Notes: generated by a model from the sequence alone, not told the origin. A stretch of 55,849 nt of DNA from DATLXU01 sp035575515 (GCA_035575515.1 DATLXU010000124.1:1-55849), one strand, 5' to 3'. Shown: positions 24,962 to 33,390, counted from the stretch's first letter. Made by a program: numbers and translations.

Positions 24962-27280
24962 TCAATGTCCGCTGTTCGTCAGGTCGAGCGTATTGCGCAC
25001 CTTGCGCGCAAGTTCATCAGGCGTGAATGGTTTCTGTAGATAAACCGTGTCCTCTTTCATTATTCCATAGCGCAGAACGGCGTCTCCGTAGCCGGACATA
25101 TAAATCAGCTTCATCTGCGGGCGCAATGGTATGGCTCGTTGCGCCAGCTCAGGCCCGCTCATCTGCGGCATCACAACATCGGTCAGCATAAGGTCTATAG
25201 TCCCGTTGTATCGCTCGCAATAAAGCAGCGCCTCACCGGCGTTCGCCGCATCGAGCACAATGTACCCCTTGCTGGTCAGGACACCGTGAGCCAGCTTGCG
25301 CACAATCTCTTCGTCTTCGACAAGCAGGATTGTCTCGCTTCCGCCCGGAGCCTCCGATCGCGGAACCTCATCCGGTCTGGCTTCAACCGGGTCAGAAACT
25401 CGCGGCAGATAGATTTTGAAAGTTGTGCCTTTGCCAATCTCGCTGTAAACCCAGATGCCGCCCCCGCTCTGTTTGGTTATGCCATAGACGGTTGCAAGCC
25501 CTAGCCCTGTCCCCTTGCCGCTCTCTTTGGTTGTAAAGAACGGCTCGAATATCTGCGAGAGAGTCTCTTTGTCCATGCCGCAGCCGGTGTCGCTCACGGT
25601 GAGCAAGACATAAGGGCCGGGTTTTATGCCGATGTGATGGCGGGCGAAATATTCGTCGACTTCCATGTTGGCCGTTTCAATTGTCAGGAGGCCGCCCCTC
25701 GGCATCGCATCGCGCGCGTTGACCGCGAGGTTGACTATGACCTGATGAATCTGGCCCGGATCGGCTTTTATTCTTCCGAGATCAGGCTCAAGTATTGTAA
25801 CAAGCTCAGTGTCTTCGCCGATGATGCGTTGTAGCATCTTCTTTATGTCTTCAATCAGCGCGTTGAGTTCTATCACAACGGGTTGGAGCGATTGCTTACG
25901 GCTGAAAGCGAGCAGTTGATTCGTAAGCAGCGTGGCGCGCTGACCCGCCTTCTTGATCTCCCGTATGCGCTCGTACAGCGGATCGCCTTCGTTAAGACTC
26001 GACAGCGCCAACTGACTGTAGCCGACAATGGCCGTCAGCAGGTTGTTGAAATCGTGAGCTATTCCGCCCGCTAACCTTCCCGTAGCTTCCATCTTTTGCG
26101 CTTGAAGTAGCTGCTCTTCGAGGTTCTTTCGCTCGGTGATGTCGCGGTAGTTGATGACTATCGCCTGAATGCTCGGCTCGGCGAGCAGGTTATTGCATGT
26201 GCTTTCAAGCAAGCGCCACAAGCCATCTTTGTGACGAATGCGAAAGCGCACGGTGACGCTTTCGCCCGGCTGCAACTCTTTGAGAACGCCCTTTACGTAT
26301 TCGAGATCGTCAGGGTGCACGAAGCTGAAAGCATTCTTTCCCTTAAGCTCGTCTTCGAGGTAGGCCATTATCCGATAGGTTGACGGGCTTATGTAAAGAA
26401 TCTCGCCTTTTTCGCTAATCATCATGATGCCGTCGGAGCTGTGCTCGATGAGCGCGCGGAACCGTTTCTCGCTTTTGCGCAGCGCCGCTTCCGCGCGTAT
26501 GCGGTCCGTGATGTCGTGGGCCATGCCGCGCACGATTGGCGCGGCAACCCCTTTGGTCCGCAAGGTATTCTTGTACTCCCAGGTCCGCTTCTCGCCCGTG
26601 CTGGTCCGAACGGTCATCACGCCTGTCGCAAAACCCTCTCTTTTTATCGTCTCCAGATAATCATCAAATTGATCACGGTACTCAGGAAGCAGCCCATCTC
26701 GGATGTTTCTTCCAATCAGGTTTTCAACGCTCAATCCGAGCACGTTCGCAGCAGTTCGATTGACTGAAAGCAGGTTGCCTTCGAGGTCATGCGTGCAGAT
26801 CAGGTCATGGCTGTTTTCGATAAGGTCGCGGTATCGGTCTTCGCTTTCGAGCAGCGCGGCTTGCGCGAGCTTCGATTCCGTAATGTCGCGGAAGTAAACC
26901 TCTATGCCCTCGTCGCAAGGACTGGCGAAAACCTGAAACCAATGGCCCGGAACAATAATGGAGACGGATTCAAGATAAGCAGGGACTCGCTCCAACATGG
27001 CTTTGCGGTACAGGTTAGAGAATTCCGAGTTGACGGCCTCCGGAAACTCATCCCAAATAACCTTGCCGATATACTTGTCGAGAGGTTTTGTGAGATATTC
27101 TTGAACCGGGGGACTGATCCGGATGATGCGCCATTGATTATCGAGGACGAAGAATTTATCGGTGAAGCTTTCAAGGATCGCTCTGATCTTCGCATTGCAC
27201 CGCCGCAAAGCGGCCTCTGCTTTTTCGAGCTGCGCCTGTAACTCTGGAAGACCCTCCAGTGATGCTCCGCTCTCTTTCAT
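24962..27280 (-). CDS. Cytoplasmic hybrid sensor kinase with three PAS domains and a receiver
   Basis: I choose ATG 27280 (772 residues), which has GAAGAG upstream; ATG 27334 would add 18 residues. A short coiled coil leads into three PAS domains (ILESFTDKFFVLDNQWRI, RYRDLIENSHDLICTHDLEG, RFRALIEHSSDGIMMISEKG). HisKA follows with its His in LAGGIAHDFNNLLTAIVG, then HATPase_c (VNLAVNARDAMPRGGLL, DTGCGMDKETL) and a C-terminal receiver (ILLVEDEEIVRKLA with Asp in LMLTDVVMPQMSGP). No membrane segment is present, so it senses a cytoplasmic signal such as redox state or a ligand. A separate output protein is not adjacent. Confidence 0.9.
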   Translation of the reverse strand: MKESGASLEGLPELQAQLEKAEAALRRCNAKIRAILESFTDKFFVLDNQWRIIRISPPVQEYLTKPLDKYIGKVIWDEFPEAVNSEFSNLYRKAMLERVPAYLESVSIIVPGHWFQVFASPCDEGIEVYFRDITESKLAQAALLESEDRYRDLIENSHDLICTHDLEGNLLSVNRTAANVLGLSVENLIGRNIRDGLLPEYRDQFDDYLETIKREGFATGVMTVRTSTGEKRTWEYKNTLRTKGVAAPIVRGMAHDITDRIRAEAALRKSEKRFRALIEHSSDGIMMISEKGEILYISPSTYRIMAYLEDELKGKNAFSFVHPDDLEYVKGVLKELQPGESVTVRFRIRHKDGLWRLLESTCNNLLAEPSIQAIVINYRDITERKNLEEQLLQAQKMEATGRLAGGIAHDFNNLLTAIVGYSQLALSSLNEGDPLYERIREIKKAGQRATLLTNQLLAFSRKQSLQPVVIELNALIEDIKKMLQRIIGEDTELVTILEPDLGRIKADPGQIHQVIVNLAVNARDAMPRGGLLTIETANMEVDEYFARHHIGIKPGPYVLLTVSDTGCGMDKETLSQIFEPFFTTKESGKGTGLGLATVYGITKQSGGGIWVYSEIGKGTTFKIYLPRVSDPVEARPDEVPRSEAPGGSETILLVEDEEIVRKLAHGVLTSKGYIVLDAANAGEALLYCERYNGTIDLMLTDVVMPQMSGPELAQRAIPLRPQMKLIYMSGYGDAVLRYGIMKEDTVYLQKPFTPDELARKVRNTLDLTNSGH

Positions 27281-27505
27281 AGCACACTCTTCGCAAATGC
27301 GACCTCTGCCTCGACTCACAATGCCTGGGTGCATAAGAGAGGAGACTTTTCTTACAAGCCAATTTAAGAAAATCCGTTATTCCGGAGGCAGCAACCATTT
27401 TGCCATTCACCGACACTTTCAGCAACGGTATCCCGCGTTAGGAAGAAAAATCATCAAGCGCAGTCCAATGATAAGCGGATGGCAGCCTCGTTGCAGCTTT
27501 GTTCA

Positions 27506-27847
27506 TCATTCGTCTTTCTTATGTCGGTAGTGTATGACGCGAATGTTTTCGAGGGTGACCAATCCTTCTTCTACCATCTCATCTATCACAGGCAAAAGCA
27601 ACGCGATCTTTTCGGCGCTGTCGACGATTTCAACTATGACGGGCAGATCTTCCGACAGCCGCAAAAACTTCGCCGTGTGAATGCGGCTCGCCGCGCCGTA
27701 GCCCATCAGCCCGCGAAGCATGGTCGCGCCAGCTATTCCCATTTCGCGTGCCTTCAAGATAATCGCCTCGTAAAGCGGCTTGCCGTGCCAGCGGTCCGAC
27801 TCGCCGATGAAGATGCGAAGCAACTGACCGTCTTCGGAAATTTTCAT
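27506..27847 (-). CDS. DUF190 protein, PII-like partner of CrcB
   Basis: The 113-residue protein has the DUF190 fold, which is related to PII signalling proteins (LLRIFIGESDRWHGKPLYEA, ATMLRGLMGYGAASRIHTAK, DLPVIVEIVDSAEKIALLLP). DUF190 genes are commonly found beside crcB fluoride channel genes. It starts 22 bases after the crcB remnant behind a GGGAGGTGA ribosome site, so it belongs to the fluoride-riboswitch transcript. Unlike crcB, it looks intact. Its exact role is not established. Confidence 0.88.
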   Translation of the reverse strand: MKISEDGQLLRIFIGESDRWHGKPLYEAIILKAREMGIAGATMLRGLMGYGAASRIHTAKFLRLSEDLPVIVEIVDSAEKIALLLPVIDEMVEEGLVTLENIRVIHYRHKKDE

Positions 27848-27869
27848 GATTCACCTCCCGCCAAGATTA

Positions 27870-28244
27870 CTACAGCAACTGCGCAAGGCGCGCTCCGAGC
27901 CATACGGATGCAAGCCCAAGAACAACGCTTGCCCCGACGTTCGCCGTCGCGCGCCGCATCTCGCCATCGCGCAAGAGCGAGTATGTTTCAAACGCAAAAC
28001 TTGAAAAGGTCGTGTAGTCGCCAAGCACTCCCGTGAGCAACGCGACGCGCAAGGTCGGCGAAACAACCACGCGCATCGAACAACTCGGCAGAAAAACCGA
28101 TGACGAGGCTGCCCGAAACCTTAATGATGAGGTTCGCATAAGGAAAGGTCGGCTGCTCGATTAGAGAATAAACGAACGTCGAAAGCGAGTATCGAAACCC
28201 AGTTCCAGCGCGCCGCCTATTAGCACAGCTATGTATCTGGTCAA
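27870..28244 (-). pseudogene. crcB: CrcB/Fluc fluoride channel gene with two frameshifts
   Basis: A TTG at 28244, spaced correctly from GGGAGG, begins LTRYIAVLIGGAL. The frame then breaks at a short G run near 28205 and continues in another frame as GTGFRYSLSTFVYSLIEQ and NLIIKVSGSLVIGF. Near 28070 it shifts again into VVVSPTLRVALLTGVLGDYT and TTFSSFAFETYSLL to a stop at 27870. All pieces match the small four-helix CrcB channel in order, and the total length (375 bases) is normal. Unedited, translation ends after about 27 residues. The Asn expected in the VNxxGSF motif is Lys here. It is either a real loss of function or a sequencing error; DUF190 downstream is intact. Confidence 0.85.
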
Positions 28245-28338
28245 AGCCGTTCATACCTCCCTGTTGATGGTTGATGCCGACGATCAGAAGGAAGAGATTC
28301 GGAGGTCTCCTACTTCGCGTCATTCCGGTCTTGAGCTA

Positions 28339-28392
28339 AGCAGGAGTCATTGACTGCCACGGGCAGTGGGTAAAGGTGGACTCCACCACCTT
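28339..28392 (-). promoter_or_regulatory. Fluoride riboswitch (crcB motif) aptamer
   Basis: Read on the minus strand, 28390-28375 is GGUGGUGGAGUCCACC. It matches the conserved GGnGAUGGnGUUCnCC hairpin, with A-U replaced by G-C in the stem (a compensating change). A second stem CUGCC-CGU-GGCAG follows, then AUGACUCCUG (28350-28341), which matches AUGACnCCUA and can pair with the GGAGUC loop to form the pseudoknot. It lies about 95 bases before the crcB start and downstream of a good promoter. Fluoride-bound aptamers switch on transcription or translation of fluoride-resistance genes. Confidence 0.85.
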
Positions 28393-28409
28393 CGATCTAA
28401 CGCTGACAG

Positions 28410-28437
28410 ATTATCCAATCAGTTTTTCCGCTGTCAA
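28410..28437 (-). promoter_or_regulatory. Sigma70-type promoter of the fluoride locus
   Basis: On the minus strand there is TTGACA (28437-28432), a 16-base spacer and GATAAT (28415-28410). The predicted start of transcription is near 28403, a few bases before the riboswitch. The -35 is perfect and the -10 has one mismatch. Confidence 0.75.
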
Positions 28438-28681
28438 CGTTATCGCCTTTCTGCTTTGAGTAATTCCGCACATCACCCTGCGGAAAATCTCCCAAGCGCG
28501 ATTTGTCAATCTGATTAGCCGATTAATCTGCGCCCAAACGATGCGGCTTTGCCATTCTCAATTTGCCTCTAAACCAACGCCTTTTAAGCAGTAAGCAGTA
28601 TGATTCGGCGCGACTCGTGAACTCATTGTGATTTGTGAACACTAATTGCCTTTCGTCGCGGCGAAGGGTTGCAGGTGGCCC

Positions 28682-28695
28682 GTGACGACTGTCAC
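28682..28695. promoter_or_regulatory. Crp/Fnr-type operator palindrome before the MtrA-like gene
   Basis: GTGACGACTGTCAC is a perfect palindrome of the form GTGA-N6-TCAC, the spacing bound by Crp/Fnr dimers. It is 85 bases upstream of the decaheme gene start. A weak -10 (CATAGT, 28715-28720) places the centre near -40, the position for activation. The rest of the 28245-28779 interval holds the riboswitch region and a small hairpin (TTCCGCA/TGCGGAA, about 28463-28484), with no gene seen. Confidence 0.65.
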
Positions 28696-28779
28696 ACCGA
28701 GAGGTGATGGCGCTCATAGTTTTCCGTAGCAGAAGAAATTAAAGTTGCTCAAAGAATCAGTAATGAAGGAGGGCGGATA

Positions 28780-29832
28780 ATGAACCCCTTGAAGAAGATT
28801 AAAACGGCGATGGTTGCCCTGTGTGTTGTTGTCGCGCTTGTTTACATGGTTTCGGATAGATTCTCGAAGCCAGCCGAAGCCAGCGACAAGAAAGAGGTCC
28901 CGGCTGCCACCGCCAGTTCGCCGGATGATTACGTGGGGAGCGAGACCTGTCAGGCTTGCCACGAAGAACAATTCAAGAGCTTTTCGCATACGGCTCACGC
29001 GCGGCTTTTAAAAGCTGGATGGAAAGCTGAACGTCAGGGCTGCGAGTCGTGTCACGGGCCGGGCAAGGCACACGTCGAAGGCGGCGGCGACAAGACGAAG
29101 ATTCGCACCTTCAGGAACGAATCGGCAAAGCAGAAATCGGAAGCCTGCCTTGCCTGCCACGCGGGCCGCGAGGAGCATAACAACTTTCGCCGCGGCGAGC
29201 ACTGGCGCAACGATGTAGCCTGCACAGATTGCCACTCGCCGCACATCACTTCCACGCTGGCAGAAAAAGCGTCAGGGCCTTCGGTTGATCGCCGCGACGT
29301 TCCTTCATCGCTTCAACCCGTTGGACCTTTCTCGGCCCATGCGACAGACCTCGCGCCGCCGAAGATGCTTATAAACACCGAGCCGCAACTGTGCATGAAG
29401 TGCCACAACGAGACGAAGGCGCAATTTACGCAGCCGTTCCATCACCGAGTGCTCGAAGGGACGATGAAGTGCTCGGATTGTCACAACCCGCACGGCGGGT
29501 TCGAGCTGAAGCAGGCGCGGCTGGCCGTAGGCGCTGACGCTTCGTGCTTGAAGTGCCACGCGGACAAGCAGGGACCGTTCGTGTTCGAGCACGCGCCGTT
29601 GAAGATTGAAGGCTGCACGGCCTGCCACACGCCGCACGGCGCAACAAATCCCAAGATGCTCAAGCGAAGCTCGGTCAATCAGCTATGCCTTGAGTGCCAC
29701 ACAAACACGCAGGAGATTGGCGCGCCCAACACGCCGAGCTTCCATAATCTGGCGACCACGCGGTTCCAGAACTGCACGACGTGTCACGCAAAGATTCACG
29801 GCTCTAACACTCACAAGTTCTACTTCCGATGA
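28780..29832 (+). CDS. Decaheme c-type cytochrome, MtrA/DmsE family
   Basis: The 350-residue protein has a signal peptide or N-terminal anchor (AMVALCVVVALVYMVS) followed by ten CXXCH motifs, in order CQACH, CESCH, CLACH, CTDCH, CMKCH, CSDCH, CLKCH, CTACH, CLECH, CTTCH. Ten hemes in about 310 mature residues and the adjacent porin identify the MtrA/DmsE/PioA family. Its members sit inside an outer-membrane barrel and pass electrons across the outer membrane. A strong GGAGG site lies before the ATG, and a Crp/Fnr-type palindrome lies further upstream. The MtrB-like gene follows after 35 bases. Direction of electron flow (reduction of external acceptors or oxidation of external donors) cannot be told. 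Confidence 0.93.
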   Translation: MNPLKKIKTAMVALCVVVALVYMVSDRFSKPAEASDKKEVPAATASSPDDYVGSETCQACHEEQFKSFSHTAHARLLKAGWKAERQGCESCHGPGKAHVEGGGDKTKIRTFRNESAKQKSEACLACHAGREEHNNFRRGEHWRNDVACTDCHSPHITSTLAEKASGPSVDRRDVPSSLQPVGPFSAHATDLAPPKMLINTEPQLCMKCHNETKAQFTQPFHHRVLEGTMKCSDCHNPHGGFELKQARLAVGADASCLKCHADKQGPFVFEHAPLKIEGCTACHTPHGATNPKMLKRSSVNQLCLECHTNTQEIGAPNTPSFHNLATTRFQNCTTCHAKIHGSNTHKFYFR

Positions 29833-29867
29833 GGCGTTGTGAATTGAATTGAGGAGGGACAGTAACC

Positions 29868-31997
29868 ATGAAAAACAGAATTGGATTCACACTGTTGTTC
29901 TTGCTCGGGTTCGCGCTTGGCCTTGTGCTGATGGTCAAAGACGCGCGAGCGCAGCAGCCAGCGCCAACCGGAAGCAGCGCTCAAGCTCCGTCAGGCACAC
30001 AAAACGGCAACGGCGGAAACTATGAAGTCATTTCGAGCATAGAGATTGGCGCGCGAGGCATATTGATTCACGGCAACGCCGACAAGTACCGCAGCGACCT
30101 GAACTATACGCCGGGCTTTCGCCTATTTGACGAGAGCCTGCTCGTGCAGTCGAAAAACAACGACGGATTCTTGTTCGACAAGCTTATGGTCAACTCGTTC
30201 GGCTGGGGCTTTGGCGAAGGCAGGCACCGCGCGCACGATCCGAACGCTAACCTGCGCGTCAACGCCGAGAAGGTCGGAGCTTACAAGTTCGACGCGAATT
30301 ATCGCCGGATGAATTACTTCAACCTTCTGACGAACTTCGCCAATCCGTTCCCGCTCGACCGCACGAAGACGAGCCAGCACACCTTCAACACCGAAATCCG
30401 TCAGGGCGATTTCGATCTGACGCTGCTGCCGCAGAACGAAAGGTTCAAGATCAATCTTGGCTATTCGCTCAACCGCAACAGCGGCCCGTCGGTGACGACT
30501 TACGATTACCAGCGCGACGAGTTTCCGGTGCTCTCGCCCGTGAAATACGAGGCGAACGAGTACCGCGCCGGCTTCGACGCGAAGCTGTGGGTCTTTGATC
30601 TTTCGTTTATGCAGGGCTGGCGGTACTTCAAAGACGACACCGAGTACATCGTTGATATGCCACAGGCGGGAAACAACACGACCAACACGAGCGTGATTAA
30701 TACGTTCAAGCGCGACCTGCCGACGCGCGGCACGACGCCTTTCACGCGCTTGAGCCTGCACTCGCTGCTTGCCAAGCGCGTCGACATAACTGGACGCTGG
30801 GTCTATTCCAACAGCGAAACCAATTTCAACCTGCTCGAAACGATAACGGGCAAGGACTCCACCGGCAACAACATCATTCTCGACAAGTTCACATCGAAGG
30901 GGAAAGTCAGCCGCCCGACGGCGATGGGCGATGTCGGCGTGACGGTGTTTATAACCGACAAGCTGCGTATATCGAATACGTTCCGTGTGAACAACTTCCG
31001 CATCAACGGAGCGTCAACCGTAGCCGAAGACCTGCTGCGCAGCCGCACGACGGCTTTCGGCACGACGCCGCTGCCGCCCGTCTTCATCACGACAGATTAC
31101 GGGCGCACGACCAACTATCGCCGCTTTTTCAATCAGATCGAGATTGACTACGATTTCGCCCCGCAGCTATCGGCGCACTTCGGCCATCGCTACACCGACC
31201 GCCACATCGAGCTTATGGGATTCGAGCAGGCGTCGAACGTGCCGCCCGGCGCGGAGATTGAGCCTGATGTCTTTGACAACAGGACCAACACGTACCTGTT
31301 CGGCGTGAAGGCAAGGCCCATTCGCCAGTGGTCGCTCTATTTCGACGCAGAGCATGGCGAGGCCGACAACGTCTTCACGCGCGTGGACAACTACGAGTTT
31401 ACAAACCTGCGGATTCGCAGCATACTGCGCCCGAACCGCAACCTTGCAATCAACGCATCGCTTGTGACGAAGGACAACTCGAACCCTGCGGCGCTTAGCA
31501 ACTTCGTTCTCGACCCGTTCGGAGTGAACATTGACAGCCGCATCTTCACTTCATCTGTTGATTGGACGCCGTCGGGCAAATTCTATCTGAGCGGCGGCTA
31601 CACGCACTCGCGCATGACGAGCGATGTCGGCATAATCTTCTTCCTCGCAGGAGTGAAGACTACAGGGCGCAGCCAATATTTCTTCAGAGACAATTTCGCA
31701 TTCGTCTCTGCGTTCATCGAGCTTCACCCGCGCGTGCGGCTGTATGGAGCTTATCGCATTCATTACGATGACGGTCAGGGCGATAGGGTCTCTACGTCGC
31801 CTACGCTGCTCATCACTTCCTACCCCGTGCAATCCTACTCGCCCGAAGCACGCGTCTCCGTGAAGGTGCACCAGCGGGTCGACTGGATAGCCGGTTGGCA
31901 GTACTTCGATTTCAAAGAGCGATTCGGAAATCGCCAGTTCTATCAGGCTCACCTGCCCTACACGTCGCTGAGATTTTATTTCGGGCGACGCGAGTAG
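29868..31997 (+). CDS. MtrB/PioB-type outer-membrane beta-barrel
   Basis: The 709-residue protein has a signal peptide (LLFLLGFALGLVLMVKDARA), a short disordered stretch and then a long series of alternating amphipathic strands typical of a 26-28-strand porin (ANYRRMNYFNLLTNF, FDLTLLPQNERFKINLGYSL, PLPPVFITTDYGRTTNYRR, YLSGGYTHSRMTSDVG). It ends in the aromatic residue pattern of outer-membrane proteins (LPYTSLRFYFGRRE). It follows the decaheme gene directly, as in mtrAB, pioAB and dmsEF. I see no cysteine in the whole sequence, so the N-terminal CXXC of Shewanella MtrB is absent. It should sheath the decaheme to form a conduit. Confidence 0.88.
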   Translation: MKNRIGFTLLFLLGFALGLVLMVKDARAQQPAPTGSSAQAPSGTQNGNGGNYEVISSIEIGARGILIHGNADKYRSDLNYTPGFRLFDESLLVQSKNNDGFLFDKLMVNSFGWGFGEGRHRAHDPNANLRVNAEKVGAYKFDANYRRMNYFNLLTNFANPFPLDRTKTSQHTFNTEIRQGDFDLTLLPQNERFKINLGYSLNRNSGPSVTTYDYQRDEFPVLSPVKYEANEYRAGFDAKLWVFDLSFMQGWRYFKDDTEYIVDMPQAGNNTTNTSVINTFKRDLPTRGTTPFTRLSLHSLLAKRVDITGRWVYSNSETNFNLLETITGKDSTGNNIILDKFTSKGKVSRPTAMGDVGVTVFITDKLRISNTFRVNNFRINGASTVAEDLLRSRTTAFGTTPLPPVFITTDYGRTTNYRRFFNQIEIDYDFAPQLSAHFGHRYTDRHIELMGFEQASNVPPGAEIEPDVFDNRTNTYLFGVKARPIRQWSLYFDAEHGEADNVFTRVDNYEFTNLRIRSILRPNRNLAINASLVTKDNSNPAALSNFVLDPFGVNIDSRIFTSSVDWTPSGKFYLSGGYTHSRMTSDVGIIFFLAGVKTTGRSQYFFRDNFAFVSAFIELHPRVRLYGAYRIHYDDGQGDRVSTSPTLLITSYPVQSYSPEARVSVKVHQRVDWIAGWQYFDFKERFGNRQFYQAHLPYTSLRFYFGRRE

Positions 31998-32104
31998 GCG
32001 AAAGCTGAGAACTGCGATTCGTAAAGTTGTTGGTATGAGCTAAAGACTAACGAGCAACGGGGAGCATGAGTGGTGCAAGAAGCGAACGGCTTGAACGGAA
32101 TGTG

Positions 32105-32138
32105 GGGAAGGCCCGCTTTGAGGTCTTCCCTATTTTTT
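32105..32138 (+). terminator. Intrinsic terminator after the MtrAB-like pair
   Basis: GGGAAGGCC (32105-32113) pairs with GGTCTTCCC (32122-32130) with one G-U pair and an 8-base loop, followed by TATTTTTT. A second small hairpin lies at 32200-32220 (TTATCCCC/GGGGATAA). Otherwise the 31998-32303 interval holds no gene that I can see. Confidence 0.85.
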
Positions 32139-32303
32139 CGCAAGCCGCTCGATGGCGTTAACCCGTATAGCTGGAAAGTTGAGCAGGAAAGCCGAAGTTT
32201 TATCCCCTGCGGGGGGATAACAAGATTGACCAGCGACGAACCCGCTTAAATCACTGGCCACTCCTTCGCAGGGCGCGTGTTGAAAATTAAGGAGGTGGCA
32301 ATA

Positions 32304-33209
32304 ATGGTAAGAAAGTTCATTCAGTTTATCTTCGCGGCTATCTTTCTCGTTGGTGTTCTGGCTCTCACACAAACAACTAAGGCGCAAACCTCGCAGCCGA
32401 CACCTGCTCCTTTGAACAGGCCCGACTACAACTATTCGGAAGCAGACAGTTGCTCCCGCTGCCACTTTGTTTATGGCGAGAAGGGCGACCATAACCCTGA
32501 GGCGGCAGGGGTAAAATTCAACGCAGATAAGAACGCATGGGAGTTGACCGGGAGCGGCTGGCGAGCTTCGGCTCATTCGCAGTCGAACTACGGCTCAACG
32601 CAAAACACCTACTGCGCAAAGTGCCACTCGCCGTTGCAAGCGACAGCCGAAGCTCAGTTCAAGCCCGGAATGGCCGAGCCTATACCGGACGGCAAGGTTG
32701 AGGGCGTAACCTGCGCGGCCTGCCATCCGTCTCATACGTCGGCTGTCGTGCTTGGCCGCCGTCTTGGCATCTACAAGTTCGGCATGAACAAAGCTACGCC
32801 AGAAGCATACGACGTGATCCACGAAGGAGACGAAGACAGGCTCTGCCTGAACTGCCACATGAAACGTCACAACGAGGACAACCCCGCGTTCGAGCTGATG
32901 TACGTTGCGGGCGTTCGTTGCATTGACTGCCACATGGCCCCTTACGGCTACATCAAAGACACGGAGATCGAGAAGCGATTCCACGACTGGAAAGTTGCAA
33001 AGAACCTTCCTTATTCCTGTGGAGTCGAAGGCTCGATGACTCACTGTCATCCCGGCTTCAGCGCAGAATCAACTGCTGCCTTGATCCCTTACATCAAAGA
33101 GCAGCACAAGGTCATGTGGCCTACGGGCGACAAGACCATAAAGAGACTGCGCAACGCCGCGGATTACCTGAGGCTCTGGAAACAGCTTGAGGCTCAGGTG
33201 AAGAAATAA
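32304..33209 (+). CDS. Periplasmic multiheme cytochrome c with five CXXCH and one CX8CH
   Basis: Translation starts at ATG 32304 behind AAGGAGGT (301 residues). A signal peptide (FAAIFLVGVLALTQTTKAQ) is followed by CSRCH, CAKCH, CAACH, CLNCH and CIDCH. A sixth candidate, CGVEGSMTHCH, has eight residues between the cysteines. The sequence around it (NLPYSCGVEG, then THCHPGF) looks like a structured heme site, not chance, and longer CXnCH motifs are known in NrfA- and MccA-type enzymes. Function is unknown; it could be an electron carrier or a reductase. It lies between the MtrAB-like pair and a convergent cytochrome operon, and is followed by a 37-codon frame. Confidence 0.85.
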   Translation: MVRKFIQFIFAAIFLVGVLALTQTTKAQTSQPTPAPLNRPDYNYSEADSCSRCHFVYGEKGDHNPEAAGVKFNADKNAWELTGSGWRASAHSQSNYGSTQNTYCAKCHSPLQATAEAQFKPGMAEPIPDGKVEGVTCAACHPSHTSAVVLGRRLGIYKFGMNKATPEAYDVIHEGDEDRLCLNCHMKRHNEDNPAFELMYVAGVRCIDCHMAPYGYIKDTEIEKRFHDWKVAKNLPYSCGVEGSMTHCHPGFSAESTAALIPYIKEQHKVMWPTGDKTIKRLRNAADYLRLWKQLEAQVKK

Positions 33210-33274
33210 ACTCCGAAGTTGGGAATCAGCCCGCGTTCCGGCGCGGGCTGAAACTAGAACAAAGGAGGTGACTA

Positions 33275-33388
33275 TTGACAAGTAACAATGTGGCCGAGCG
33301 ATACCCCAAAGGCGTTCTTCAAGGGTTCGTCCGAGATGCCATACTAAGAATCGCTGGCTCTGTTCATTTGCATAAGCAGAAAAAATAA
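33275..33388 (+). CDS. Possible small protein of 37 residues, TTG start
   Basis: A TTG codon at 33275 sits six bases after a perfect AAAGGAGGTGA ribosome site and opens a frame of 37 codons ending at 33388, two bases before a terminator stem. The product is basic and partly helical (VLQGFVRDAILRIAGSVH, ending HKQKK). It follows the multiheme gene by 65 bases, which include a GC-rich hairpin (33227-33250, AGCCCGCG/CGCGGGCT). The ribosome site and position favour a real gene; length and TTG start keep certainty low. No relative is recognised. Confidence 0.45.
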   Translation: MTSNNVAERYPKGVLQGFVRDAILRIAGSVHLHKQKK

Positions 33389-33390
33389 CA

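Noticed and set aside
26424..26767. Plus-strand frames inside the PAS kinase gene at 24962
   Set aside because: They overlap well-supported PAS domains on the other strand and have no features of their own.
30123..30761. A 212-codon minus-strand frame opposite the MtrB-like gene
   Set aside because: The composition is Arg/Val/Glu-rich without domains, and the sense gene is well supported.
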